From Spirochaetaceae bacterium UBA4077 (GTDB taxonomy: Bacteria > Spirochaetota > Spirochaetia > Treponematales > Rectinemataceae), in the NCBI GenBank assembly GCA_002383375.1, contig DFYR01000053.1, positions 25,729 to 67,151 on the forward strand: a DNA stretch of 41,423 bases. The letters run 5' to 3'. The stretch's first letter is position 1. Each line of letters begins with the position of its first letter. Below, one piece after another: positions 16,155 to 24,549 of this stretch. Below the pieces are notes generated by a model. It worked only from the letters and a program-made list of their open reading frames with translations. It did not search any database and was not told the DNA's origin. The position numbers were made by a program, and so were the translations under genes.

Positions 16155-17216
16155 TTACTTGCCGATTTTTATCTGCTGCCAGGCGGCATTGTACTTTTCC
16201 AGGTCCGCCCCAACATCCTTTTTAAGCTCGCAGGGTTCCAGCGATTCGGCGCTGTAGTACTGCGGCCCCTTCTTGAGCGACCTGGCCGGCACGTTGGCGG
16301 TGGCAGGGAATCCGAAGGCATCGCAGAATTCAGCGTAGATTTCCGGTCTGTGGATAAAGTCTATAAAACTCAGGGCGGCCTTACTATTCTTGGAGTCCTT
16401 CAGTATGACCATGGAATCGATATAGCTGGGTCCTCCCTCCACGGGAATGAAGAAATCCACCTCATTCCAGCGGCTTGGATCCATCTCCGCATAGATGGAC
16501 TCGGCATATCCCTGGGCGACCCAAACCTCGCCGGCGGCAAAATTCTTGGCGAAAGCCTCGGCGTCAAACTTCAATAAATTGGGTTTCCACTCCTTGTCGA
16601 TCAGGTCCCGCGCCGCATTTATCTCTGCCTCGCTGGCGGAGTTGACCGAATATCCGAGGTACTTGAGCGCATCGCCTAACACCTCGCGCATATCGTCCAG
16701 CATGATCATCTTGCCCGCAAGATCCTTTTTGCAGAAGATGGACCAAGATCTATCGTAGGAACTCACCTTGGTCTTGTTGACCGCGACGCCTGCCGCCCCC
16801 ATGTAGTAGGGTACCGAATATTCGTTGCCTGGATCAAAGTCGCTCTTCGCCAATACTCCCGGATCGATATTGCCGAAGTTCTTAAGCGCCGACTTGTCGA
16901 TCTTGGCAAGCATACCCTCTTTTATCATGATAGAAACATAATCGCCGGAAGGGAAGCAAAGGTCGTAGTTTGCGCCGCCAGCCTTGAGTTTGGCGAACAT
17001 CTCCTCGTTCGATGCGAAGGAGTCGTAGACCACATCGATGCCATATTCTTTCTCGAATTTTTCTATCACCGAGTCGGGTGTATAATAGGTCCAGTTGAAT
17101 ATATATAATTTATTAGACGCTTCCTCTTTTTTCGTACACCCGGTCAAGAAAAGTCCAGGAATAATGAAGACCATAATGAAAAGAGCTGATTTTACAGCGC
17201 GGAGGATTTTATTCAT
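16155..17216 (-). CDS. potD: spermidine/putrescine ABC transporter substrate-binding lipoprotein PotD
   Basis: The start at 17216 follows a strong AGGGGAGGG ribosome-binding site, giving 353 residues. The signal sequence ends in the lipobox LFLTGC, so the mature protein is a lipid-anchored periplasmic receptor. Similarity to E. coli PotD is clear through FNWTYYTPDSVIEKFEKEYG, SNEEMFAKLKAGG, DYVSIMIKEGMLAKIDKS, SVPYYMGAAGVAVN and LDDMREVLGDALKYLGYS, the last holding the Asp and Glu that grip the polyamine amines. The two binding-pocket tryptophans of E. coli PotD appear replaced (VAQGYAE and GPSYIDS), while the following Asp is kept, so ligand preference may differ. It is separated from potC by 111 bases containing a hairpin. 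Confidence 0.9.
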   Translation of the reverse strand: MNKILRAVKSALFIMVFIIPGLFLTGCTKKEEASNKLYIFNWTYYTPDSVIEKFEKEYGIDVVYDSFASNEEMFAKLKAGGANYDLCFPSGDYVSIMIKEGMLAKIDKSALKNFGNIDPGVLAKSDFDPGNEYSVPYYMGAAGVAVNKTKVSSYDRSWSIFCKKDLAGKMIMLDDMREVLGDALKYLGYSVNSASEAEINAARDLIDKEWKPNLLKFDAEAFAKNFAAGEVWVAQGYAESIYAEMDPSRWNEVDFFIPVEGGPSYIDSMVILKDSKNSKAALSFIDFIHRPEIYAEFCDAFGFPATANVPARSLKKGPQYYSAESLEPCELKKDVGADLEKYNAAWQQIKIGK

Positions 17217-17239
17217 AAATCCCTCCCCTATAAATATTA

Positions 17240-17261
17240 CCGGCCTAGGGCCGGGTTTTTT
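17240..17261 (+). terminator. hairpin with T-tract on the plus strand inside the potC-potD gap
   Basis: CCGGCC (17240-17245) pairs with GGCCGG (17249-17254) around a three-base loop and is followed by six T on the plus strand, the opposite strand to the pot operon. On the minus-strand mRNA the same hairpin sits directly upstream of the potD ribosome-binding site and could protect a processed potD message or separate its expression from potABC. Confidence 0.55.
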
Positions 17262-17327
17262 CCTCCTGTCCGGTATGCCGGCGATGCAGGCCTGAGCCTT
17301 TATAGGCACCGCCGCGCCCTTACAGGC

Positions 17328-18206
17328 TCACCGGGCTGCGAAGACCTTCAGGAAGTTCCGTAAAGGATACACCAGGAGCACCGTTCCGGCGATCATCACC
17401 GCCGAAAGGGCGTTGACCACCGGTGAAACCCCGAAGCGGATCATGGAATAGATATACAGCGGCAGGGTCGTCGCTCCGGGTCCCGATACGAAGAAGGTAA
17501 TGACGAAGTCTTCCAGCGAAAGGGTGACCGCCGTGAGAAACGCCGAAGCTATGCCCGGCAGCGCCATGGGAATGACAACCCTGAATAGGATCTGGAGTTC
17601 CGTAGCCCCCAGATCCATGGCCGCTTCCACTACGCTTGGGTCGGATTCCTCCAGCCTGGCCGAGACCAGAAGGTAGACGAAGGGGATGTTGAAGGTGGTA
17701 TGGGCTATCCAGACGGTGAGCATTCCCAACTTGAGCCCTACTCCGGCGAAGAACACCAGAAGCGAAACCCCTACGACGATTTCGGGGAGGATCATGGGAA
17801 TAAAGCTCATGGTGGACACGTAGGATTTAAGCTTGAAGGAATACCGAGCCGTCCCTACCGCGGCTAGGGTTCCCAGGGCCGTCGCCATGAGGGCGCTGGT
17901 AAAGGCAATGATCACCGAATTCTGGAAAGCCCTCCAAAGGTCAGGGGATTCTAGAAAGAGCTTCTGGTACCAGACAAAGGAAAAACCCGTCCATTCACCA
18001 GAACGGGACTGGTTGAATGAGTATAGGAGCAGCACGAAGAGGGGGGCGAAAAGAAAGAGAATCACCAGCCAGAAGATTAGGTTTGAACTCTTGGCCTTCT
18101 TGGGCATGAGCCGTGATGCGGCCTTGGCCCCCTTGCGCACCACCCGCCTGGCGTGAAAAAGCGCAGCTACCCTGTAAGGCTTGAATCCGTGTATTTTCGC
18201 GGCCAT
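17328..18206 (-). CDS. potC: spermidine/putrescine ABC transporter permease PotC
   Basis: A 292-residue inner-membrane permease of the binding-protein-dependent class. Six membrane helices can be placed from about residue 42 (LIFWLVILFLFAPLFVLLLYSF) to the C-terminus. The cytoplasmic EAA loop that couples to the ATPase reads EAAMDLGATELQILFRVVIP. The start overlaps the potB stop as TAATG, arguing for translational coupling. The N-terminus carries about 33 extra basic residues compared with typical PotC; a start at an internal Met (MPKKAKSS) would remove them. Confidence 0.92.
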   Translation of the reverse strand: MAAKIHGFKPYRVAALFHARRVVRKGAKAASRLMPKKAKSSNLIFWLVILFLFAPLFVLLLYSFNQSRSGEWTGFSFVWYQKLFLESPDLWRAFQNSVIIAFTSALMATALGTLAAVGTARYSFKLKSYVSTMSFIPMILPEIVVGVSLLVFFAGVGLKLGMLTVWIAHTTFNIPFVYLLVSARLEESDPSVVEAAMDLGATELQILFRVVIPMALPGIASAFLTAVTLSLEDFVITFFVSGPGATTLPLYIYSMIRFGVSPVVNALSAVMIAGTVLLVYPLRNFLKVFAAR

Positions 18207-19144
18207 TACGCGGCTCCTTTGCCTGAAGGCTTCTTTTTCCCCTGCTCGGGACTTCGGTGAAGAAACTCTATCGTCTTGCCGTTAGGCTGGCTCAAGGGAT
18301 CGATATCCTTGACCGTCTGCTGCTCCTTAGGCTTCTTGAAGGCGAAGAGGAACACGGCTATGGCCGTCAACAAGGTCATGGACATGGAAATAGCCGAGGC
18401 AAGCGGCCAGTTCCTTGTCTTTGTGAGTTGGTCGGCGATTACGTTCCCCAGCATGTAGGAATCCTTGCCGCCGATCAGCAGGGGCACCGCATAGGCGCCG
18501 AATATGGGAATGAAGGTAAAGAGCACAGCGGTGATCACTCCGCCCTTGATATTGGGGATCATCACCTTGGTGTAGGACTGCATCCTGGTGGCCCCCAGAT
18601 CTCGGGCTGCCTCCAGAAGAGTGAAGTCGAATTTATCGATGGTGGAAAAAAGCGGCAGTATGGCATAGGGCAGGTACATATAGACAAGGACGAATACCAC
18701 CGCTCCCTGGTTGTACAGGAACTGGAAGCCCTCGGCCCTGAAACCGAGAAATCGCAAAGCCTGGTTGACGAAGCCTTCATTGCCCAGAATCGATATCCAT
18801 GCATAGATGCGCACCAGGAAGTTGGTCCAGAAGGGGACGATCACCAGAAAAAGCCTTAAGGCCTGGTTTTTTGATCGGGCGATGCTGTACCCGCAGGGCA
18901 GCGCTAGCAGGATAATGACGATTGTAGCCGCAAGGGACACCCAGAGGGTCTTGAGCGTCACCTTCAGCAAAGTCGGATTGGCCATGTCCACCCAGGCCTG
19001 AATGCTGAAGACAGGCTCGACCCCTCCGTACAGTCCTTTTTGCAGAAAGGAATAGGCGACAATGATCAAAAGCGGGGCGGCGAAAAACACCGTAATCCAG
19101 AGGGCCTGGGGAGCTACATAGGCAGGGCCGAGATTGCGCTTCAT
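18206..19144 (-). CDS. potB: spermidine/putrescine ABC transporter permease PotB
   Basis: A 312-residue inner-membrane permease starting at an ATG that overlaps the potA stop as ATGA. It has an N-terminal helix (LWITVFFAAPLLIIVAYSFL), further membrane segments, and the coupling loop EAARDLGATRMQSYTKVMIP. The C-terminal tail is long and charged (from FAFKKPKEQQ on), ending shortly before potC. With PotC it forms the transmembrane channel fed by PotD. Confidence 0.92.
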   Translation of the reverse strand: MKRNLGPAYVAPQALWITVFFAAPLLIIVAYSFLQKGLYGGVEPVFSIQAWVDMANPTLLKVTLKTLWVSLAATIVIILLALPCGYSIARSKNQALRLFLVIVPFWTNFLVRIYAWISILGNEGFVNQALRFLGFRAEGFQFLYNQGAVVFVLVYMYLPYAILPLFSTIDKFDFTLLEAARDLGATRMQSYTKVMIPNIKGGVITAVLFTFIPIFGAYAVPLLIGGKDSYMLGNVIADQLTKTRNWPLASAISMSMTLLTAIAVFLFAFKKPKEQQTVKDIDPLSQPNGKTIEFLHRSPEQGKKKPSGKGAA

Positions 19145-20244
19145 CCCGGGCTCTTTTCCACGATGACCAGATCGCGGGCGCTGAAGGAGAGGTAGACCTC
19201 GTCCTTCCATTCGATGTCGGGGATTCCCTCGGACCAGTTGGCATGCTGTCTGAAGGTAGTCAGCCTGCCTCCTCCCTCCACCCGGACTATGTACTTAGTC
19301 TGGAAGCCCGAATACACGGGTTCTTCGACGATGCCCTTCACGACATTGAGCTCGTCGCCCTGGAGCTGCTCGTTGGAAATGCGGATTTTCTCAGGCCTGA
19401 TGGTGACCACGATCGTATCGCCCACCTCGACCGGCGTCTCGTCATCCACTAAAAGCTGGCCGAAACTTTCGATCTGGAGCACATTGAGATTTCCGTTCCT
19501 GGACAACACCTTACCCTTGAAGATATTGGTTTCGCCGATGAACCGGGCGACGAATTCGGTGGCGGGGTTTTCGTAGATCTGCTGGGGAGAACCCACCTGC
19601 AGCACAACTCCTGCGTTCATAACCGCGATTCGGTCTGACACCGAAAGGGCTTCCTGCTGATCGTGAGTAACGTAGATAAACGTGATGCCGACCTTGTCAT
19701 GGATTGAATCGAGCTCCATGAGCATATGCTGCCTGAGCTTGGCGTCCAAGGCCGAAAGAGGTTCGTCCAGAAGAAGGACCGACGGCTCGTTGATCAGCGC
19801 CCGGGCTATGGCCACCCGCTGCTTCTGCCCGCCCGAGAGCTGGCTGGGCTTTTTGTCGGCATGCCCTTCCAGCTGCACCAGCGAAAGATGCTTCATCACC
19901 AATTCTTTTATAAGCCTGGCCGGAGTTTTCTTTATCCGCAACGGGAAGGCAACGTTCTCGAAGACCGTGAGGTGCGGAAATAGGGCATAACTCTGAAAAA
20001 CCGTGTTACAGTGCCGTTTGTCCGGGCTCAGGCCGGACATGTCGCTGCCGTCTATGAGTATCACTCCGTAATCCGGATCTTCGAATCCGGCGATGGCGCG
20101 CAGCAATGTGGTTTTTCCGCAGCCTGAGGGTCCTAGAAGGGAGTAAAATTCGCCTTTCTTGATTTCCAGACTGACATCCTTCAGGGCGGCAAAGCTGCCG
20201 AAGGACTTGGATACGTTCGAAACGGTAACATCGGATCCTTTCAC
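19141..20244 (-). CDS. potA: spermidine/putrescine ABC transporter ATP-binding protein PotA
   Basis: A 367-residue ABC ATPase. Motifs in order: Walker A GPSGCGKTT (38-46), Q-loop VFQSYALFPHL, signature LSGGQKQRVAIARAL, Walker B LLLDEPLSALD, H-loop VTHDQQEAL, and a C-terminal TOBE domain (about 275-360) with VTIRPEKIRI. It starts with GTG at 20244, with AAAGGAG upstream. It energises polyamine import through PotB and PotC. First gene of the potABCD operon, preceded by a good promoter. Confidence 0.95.
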   Translation of the reverse strand: MKGSDVTVSNVSKSFGSFAALKDVSLEIKKGEFYSLLGPSGCGKTTLLRAIAGFEDPDYGVILIDGSDMSGLSPDKRHCNTVFQSYALFPHLTVFENVAFPLRIKKTPARLIKELVMKHLSLVQLEGHADKKPSQLSGGQKQRVAIARALINEPSVLLLDEPLSALDAKLRQHMLMELDSIHDKVGITFIYVTHDQQEALSVSDRIAVMNAGVVLQVGSPQQIYENPATEFVARFIGETNIFKGKVLSRNGNLNVLQIESFGQLLVDDETPVEVGDTIVVTIRPEKIRISNEQLQGDELNVVKGIVEEPVYSGFQTKYIVRVEGGGRLTTFRQHANWSEGIPDIEWKDEVYLSFSARDLVIVEKSPG

Positions 20245-20283
20245 CGCTTGACGTCTCCTTTCGGGTGTATTTATTCAAAGCAA

Positions 20284-20312
20284 GGTATAGTGCCAGAGCC
20301 CCGCAAGGTCAA
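20284..20312 (-). promoter_or_regulatory. promoter of potABCD
   Basis: On the minus strand TTGACC (20307-20312) and TATACC (20284-20289) lie exactly 17 bases apart, leaving a leader of about 35 bases before the potA GTG. Good agreement with a sigma-70 promoter. Confidence 0.65.
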
Positions 20313-20333
20313 TATGGAATGATCGTCAATCAC

Positions 20334-20357
20334 AAAAAAACTTAGTTAAAAGCCAAG
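20334..20357 (-). terminator. weak intrinsic terminator of the formiminotransferase gene
   Basis: On the minus strand a five-base stem (CTTGG with CTAAG, one G-T pair) includes the stop codon in its loop and is followed directly by seven T. The stem is short, so termination may be incomplete. Confidence 0.4.
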
Positions 20358-22040
20358 AGTCTTTTGAAGAAGGCTGTGGTACGATTTCTCGCAGGCCGAT
20401 GATCGGTCCAACAGGGTTTCGATATCCCTTTGTACTGAAATCACAAAACTTTCGTCCTTGATTCCTCCGAGATTGATTTTTACGTTCAGCAGGGCTCCCT
20501 CCAGGCCAGCCTTGGCGGCTAAAAAACCTACAGCCGCATCGGTGGCTGAACTCACCCTGCCCTGTTCGAGCGCCTGTGCACAGAGTTCCATCGCGCCGAG
20601 GCAGGACTTGGCGCTACCCAGAGGGACCAGAGCGGCCTGTTTTGTGGCTTCCTGAACGGCCGTACTCCTTCGCTCGCTTTCTTCCGGATTGCGCTTGGGC
20701 AGGCGTAGTGCATCGAGAATCCTGTTGAAGGCATCACAGTCCTCGTCGGCTCGCCCCAGGAGCTCGCTCTTAATGCACTGGGCTTCCATGGCTATGGACT
20801 CCAGAATGGAGGCCTTCTCCTCAAAGCCTTTTTTCCCGATGCTGAGATTAGCGACCATGGCGGCCAGTGCAGCACCCAGAGCTCCCATACAGGCTGAGAC
20901 CGTACCGCCGCCCGGAGCCGGACTGGACGAAGAGAGTTCGTCAGAAAAATCGGAGACGGAGCGGTCCATCAGACGGTCTTTTCGTCGATACGCCCACTCG
21001 ATGATTTTTTTATCCGGATCGAAGTCGCCCCGGGAATCCAAACCCATGGCTTTCACCGCAGCCTTTACAAGCTCCCGGTCGGGCAGCCCCGGGCTAGCTT
21101 TGGCCTTGCGCTGAAAGTAACGCCCGCTCTCCACCAGGGCGGCTGCCGGAGCCAGGCCTACGAGTTCCGAGCCGCTCACAGCGAATCCCCGGCGCTCAGC
21201 CTCCTGGCTGACCGCTTCGAATGCCTTCCAAAGCGGGGTGACCTTGTAATCGAGGATGTTCATTGACACCTGGGCGCAGTGTAATTCCTGCACATGCCAG
21301 CCAATAGCCCTGACTGCCTTGAGCCTGCCCGGCACCCGCTTAGGCTGCCCCGAATCATCCAAGACCGGGCTTGCATCGGGATTTTTCAGTATTTTCCCGC
21401 TCTCGCGCAGTTCCAAGGCTATCGACTTTGCAACGCTGACATCCTCGGTATTCAGATTGACATTATAAGCCAGGAGTATTTCCCTGGCTCCGGTCACGGT
21501 GGCGCCCCAGCGGGGATTGAAGCGCGCAGGCCCAAAGTCAGGGCGCCACTCGGGGTCGGCGAGTTTAGCCGCCAAGCCCTCGTACTCTCCAGAGCGGATG
21601 TCGGCGAGGCTGCGCCGCGAGGGCTTGGCGGCGGCTTCCTCATAGAGATACACAGGTACTTCGAGTTCCTGGGCCAACCGAGCGCCGAAATCCCGGGCAA
21701 GCTGGACGCATTCGGCCATGCTTATGCCCGAAATGGGAATGAAAGGGCAGACATCCAGGGCACCCATGCGGGGATGGGAACCGGCGTGTGCTTCCATGGT
21801 AATCAGGTTGGCGGCCGTCCGGGCCGCCGCCAAGGCTGCCTCGATCACGGCCAAGGGCTTGCCTGCAAAGGTATAGACAGTCCTGTTCGTGTCAGCTCCG
21901 GGATCTATGTCCAACAGGGTTACTTCCTGAACCGAGGCTATCGCCTCAGCTATAGCGTGAATTGTGCTGCGGTCTCTTCCTTCCGAAAAATTCGGTACAC
22001 ATTCAACAACCGCCTTATCAAGCATACGGGCATCTCTCAT
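20346..22040 (-). CDS. ftcD: bifunctional glutamate formiminotransferase/formiminotetrahydrofolate cyclodeaminase
   Basis: The start at 22040 follows GGAGGA at five bases, giving 564 residues. The N-terminal formiminotransferase half (about 1-330) has VVECVPNFSEGRD (11-23) and HAGSHPRMGALDVCPF, whose His89 matches the catalytic His of mammalian FTCD. The C-terminal cyclodeaminase half (from about 365) has SDELSSSSPAPGGGTVSA. Together they move the formimino group of formiminoglutamate (from histidine breakdown) to tetrahydrofolate and release ammonia, yielding methenyl-tetrahydrofolate, a FolD substrate. No histidine-degradation genes are in the window. Both halves fused in one chain is the animal-like arrangement, also found in several fermentative bacteria. 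Confidence 0.94.
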   Translation of the reverse strand: MRDARMLDKAVVECVPNFSEGRDRSTIHAIAEAIASVQEVTLLDIDPGADTNRTVYTFAGKPLAVIEAALAAARTAANLITMEAHAGSHPRMGALDVCPFIPISGISMAECVQLARDFGARLAQELEVPVYLYEEAAAKPSRRSLADIRSGEYEGLAAKLADPEWRPDFGPARFNPRWGATVTGAREILLAYNVNLNTEDVSVAKSIALELRESGKILKNPDASPVLDDSGQPKRVPGRLKAVRAIGWHVQELHCAQVSMNILDYKVTPLWKAFEAVSQEAERRGFAVSGSELVGLAPAAALVESGRYFQRKAKASPGLPDRELVKAAVKAMGLDSRGDFDPDKKIIEWAYRRKDRLMDRSVSDFSDELSSSSPAPGGGTVSACMGALGAALAAMVANLSIGKKGFEEKASILESIAMEAQCIKSELLGRADEDCDAFNRILDALRLPKRNPEESERRSTAVQEATKQAALVPLGSAKSCLGAMELCAQALEQGRVSSATDAAVGFLAAKAGLEGALLNVKINLGGIKDESFVISVQRDIETLLDRSSACEKSYHSLLQKTLGF

Positions 22041-22109
22041 AAAATCCTCCACCGCCGAAAAGGCGGCAACCTTCATTGTAGATCCAATTATGCACCGATT
22101 TTACTAAGA

Positions 22110-22754
22110 CTACAGCGTTTTTCCGTTTTGGTCGCGCAAATACTCTCGGAGTGCCGGCTTGTCGTTGATGCTTTTAAAAAGGTTCCAGCCAGGGCTGAAA
22201 CGCCGGGCAGTGGCTTCGGGCACGATTCTATGCGGCAGACCATCAAGAAGCCTGGAAAACGAAAGCCGTATCCCGGCTGCCCCTGCTCTGTTCATTTTTT
22301 GCTCCAATTCAGGAATGAGAAGCCGGGAGTAAAGTCCTTGAAAGGGTTCGATGTATGATCCTTTTTGGGCGAGAACGGCGAGAGTAGCAGGCGAATCGCC
22401 GGTAACTGGTTTTTGGGCAAGCTCATTAAGATAGTAAACCCAATCCCTGTTAAAGTAGGGCATGTCGCAGGCCAGCAGGAACACCCAGGAGCTGGATGCC
22501 CCGAAAAGAGCAGCGTGGAGTCCCGACAGCGGACCGAAGCCGGGGATCAGGTCATGTACGAAACGCAAGGGAAGATCTTCATAGATATCATGCTGAGGAC
22601 CTACAAGAATTACAGGCACGCCGAGGCTTAGGGCATTTAAAGCGACCCGCCTGCCCAGAGGCGTTCCATGCAAAGACGCCGTCTGTTTATCCGACCCGTC
22701 GAAACGGCTGCTCATTCCGCCCGCAAGTATTGCCAGGCTGCAATCCAGAACCAC
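22110..22754 (-). CDS. MobA-like nucleotidyltransferase
   Basis: A 214-residue single-domain nucleotidyltransferase beginning with GTG at 22754 behind an ideal AAGGAGG site. The N-terminal LAILAGGMSSRFDGSDKQ has the LAGGxSxRxGxDK pattern of MobA, which attaches GMP to molybdopterin; FLLACDMPYF supplies the metal-binding Asp, and FKSINDKPALREYL resembles the C-terminal NxNTPEDL segment. FDGSDK has an extra residue compared with MG-x-DK. No other molybdenum-cofactor genes are visible here, so related substrates (other NTP-sugar or cofactor transfers) remain possible. Confidence 0.72.
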   Translation of the reverse strand: MVLDCSLAILAGGMSSRFDGSDKQTASLHGTPLGRRVALNALSLGVPVILVGPQHDIYEDLPLRFVHDLIPGFGPLSGLHAALFGASSSWVFLLACDMPYFNRDWVYYLNELAQKPVTGDSPATLAVLAQKGSYIEPFQGLYSRLLIPELEQKMNRAGAAGIRLSFSRLLDGLPHRIVPEATARRFSPGWNLFKSINDKPALREYLRDQNGKTL

Positions 22755-22848
22755 CTATCCTCCTTGCGACGTTCAGCACATGGTGATTCATAAGGTATCA
22801 GACCAGCCGACCTTGCGCCACGCCCTGCAGAAGGATTAGGTTGATGTC

Positions 22849-23718
22849 ATGCTGATAGATGCTCTAAATGCCGCAGACTGGAGCAGCCCTCCCGCCCAGA
22901 TGGAATTCCAGTGCAGCTACCAGGACCTGCTGGAAACCGTATCCAGCGACTCTGCGAGCCTTTGCGAGACTTGGGAAAAACAGGGTTCTTACAGCCCAGA
23001 GGACATAGGAAAAGCGATTCGTCTCTATATAATGGCACCTGGCATAGTCAATGTCGTGCTCAACTATAAAATCTGCGTGGAACACGGGCTTCCCCTTCAC
23101 CCAAGCGTCTATTACGAACTCAAGGAAGCTAAAAACTACAGGATTGACCACGGGCTTCCGGCGGTGGAAGGAGCCAACCGGCTCTTTAGGGAGTCTATAC
23201 TCCTTGCGCGAAAAGCCCTTGCCCTGGACAGACAATTCCCGATCTTAGAAAAAGAGTTTCTACAAAGGCTTCCCCTCAATCTCAGACGTTTTATCTATAC
23301 CGGAATCCGGGACAGCTATACATGGAAAGGTTCCGAGCCGGCTATTCTCCTCAGACTTGCTGGAACACTGCGTCAAGACTACGATCCTGCGATTGTAGTC
23401 GCCGCCGCACACGGAGCGATAATGCCATCCCTTCTGTTAGCCGATTTCCTCGAAAGGCCGCTCTACTTTATCCGCTTTTCCATGTTCAAGCGGCATGACG
23501 AAGAGCCGATCATCAGCTTTTCCGATAAAGCCTGGCTCTCGGGATTCTCAACAAGCCGAGCTGCTCTCTACGACGAGGATGTCGCAGGCGGCAGGACCCT
23601 CTCACTATTCGCCCAACGTCTTGCTCCCCTCTTCGGCGAGGTAAAAACCGTATGTTCAATCAGACATGCCGGATCTTCTCTTCGGCCTGATTTTATAGGT
23701 CGCACGTGGTGGGACTAG
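22849..23718 (+). CDS. phosphoribosyltransferase-like protein of unknown substrate
   Basis: A 289-residue cytoplasmic protein. The C-terminal half reads as a type I phosphoribosyltransferase: VVAAAHGAIMPSLLLADFL (PPi-loop region), then ALYDEDVAGGRTL (239-251), matching the PRPP loop of hydrophobics, two acidic residues and a Gly-Gly-Arg-Thr turn. The N-terminal about 160 residues are helical and unfamiliar. Tryptophan-rich end RTWWD. It is divergent from the MobA-like gene and precedes rex. It is not a recognisable purine, pyrimidine or nicotinate PRTase. A weak AAGGA lies 15 bases upstream of the ATG at 22849. Confidence 0.65.
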   Translation: MLIDALNAADWSSPPAQMEFQCSYQDLLETVSSDSASLCETWEKQGSYSPEDIGKAIRLYIMAPGIVNVVLNYKICVEHGLPLHPSVYYELKEAKNYRIDHGLPAVEGANRLFRESILLARKALALDRQFPILEKEFLQRLPLNLRRFIYTGIRDSYTWKGSEPAILLRLAGTLRQDYDPAIVVAAAHGAIMPSLLLADFLERPLYFIRFSMFKRHDEEPIISFSDKAWLSGFSTSRAALYDEDVAGGRTLSLFAQRLAPLFGEVKTVCSIRHAGSSLRPDFIGRTWWD

Positions 23719-23791
23719 AGCTCAGCCAGATTATATGCTTATATATGGGGGAATAGAGTCAAACGGCTACAGAATCCACAGGCTGAATAGC

Positions 23792-23819
23792 TTGACTTTT
23801 ATCGATAATCATATATAGT
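23792..23819 (+). promoter_or_regulatory. rex promoter with a TTATCGATAA palindrome in its spacer
   Basis: TTGACT (23792-23797) and TATAGT (23814-23819) are 16 bases apart. The perfect ten-base palindrome TTATCGATAA (23799-23808) fills most of the spacer, an ideal place for a repressor to block polymerase. It does not resemble the classic Rex site, TTGTGAA with an inverted partner. Confidence 0.55.
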
Positions 23820-23840
23820 GGATTCAATAACGGAGTAACC

Positions 23841-24491
23841 ATGGCCAACAGACAGAAAATATCCTTCGGTCCTTCGATACGGCGTCTGCCCTCCTATCTC
23901 CATATAATCAGGCAGGCTCAACAGAATGGCGATCAGTATATTTCAGGCACGATCATAGCTGCTGAGCAGAACCTAGAGCCCATCCAGGTCCGTAAAGACC
24001 TGGCCATTACTGGTATTATCGGAAAACCTAAAAAAGGATATCTGGTCAACGAATTGATCGAAGCCATCGAGAGCTATCTGGGCTGGAATCTCAAGCATAG
24101 CGCCATCGTCGTGGGAGCGGGAAACCTAGGCTCGGCCCTCACCGGCCATCAGGAGTTCAAAGACCACGGTCTGGATATAATAGCCGCCTTCGATATCGAC
24201 CAGGCCAAGGTGGGCGCCAAGGTTCACGGAGTGCCGATCTATCCTTTCGAAAAAATCGAAGAGATCGTGCCGCAAATCAAGGCCGAACTGGCTATTCTCA
24301 CCGTCCCTTCTCCCTTTGCCGTGAGCACCAGCGAGAGCATTGTCAAGGCGGGTATTAAATCCATCTGGAATTTTACAAATATCAAGCTGAAAGTTCCCGA
24401 TGACGTGCAGGTATGGAGGGAGGACCTATCCTCAGGCTATGCTATGCTTACGGTCATGATGAAATTGGCTGCTAAGATACAGGAGAGCTAA
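23841..24491 (+). CDS. rex: redox-sensing transcriptional repressor Rex
   Basis: A 216-residue NAD(H)-responsive repressor. The N-terminal winged helix (about 10-85) contains VRKDLAITGIIGKPKKGYLVNEL, matching the DNA-recognition helix and wing of Rex proteins; the Rossmann domain starts with SAIVVGAGNLGSAL (GxGxxG), and the C-terminal helix ALAKIQES-like tail swaps between monomers. Rex represses fermentative and anaerobic-respiration genes when the NADH/NAD ratio is low. It has its own promoter, a GGAG ribosome-binding site and a terminator, so is monocistronic. Confidence 0.95.
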   Translation: MANRQKISFGPSIRRLPSYLHIIRQAQQNGDQYISGTIIAAEQNLEPIQVRKDLAITGIIGKPKKGYLVNELIEAIESYLGWNLKHSAIVVGAGNLGSALTGHQEFKDHGLDIIAAFDIDQAKVGAKVHGVPIYPFEKIEEIVPQIKAELAILTVPSPFAVSTSESIVKAGIKSIWNFTNIKLKVPDDVQVWREDLSSGYAMLTVMMKLAAKIQES

Positions 24492-24522
24492 TACCTAAAG
24501 CTGCTCAGATCTTTCTTCCGCT

Positions 24523-24549
24523 GAGTGGGCTTGTTCTTCCCACTCTTTT
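24523..24549 (+). terminator. intrinsic terminator of rex
   Basis: GAGTGGG pairs with CCCACTC across a nine-base loop and is followed by TTTTATT. It ends within two bases of the convergent pyrFE stop codon. Confidence 0.75.
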
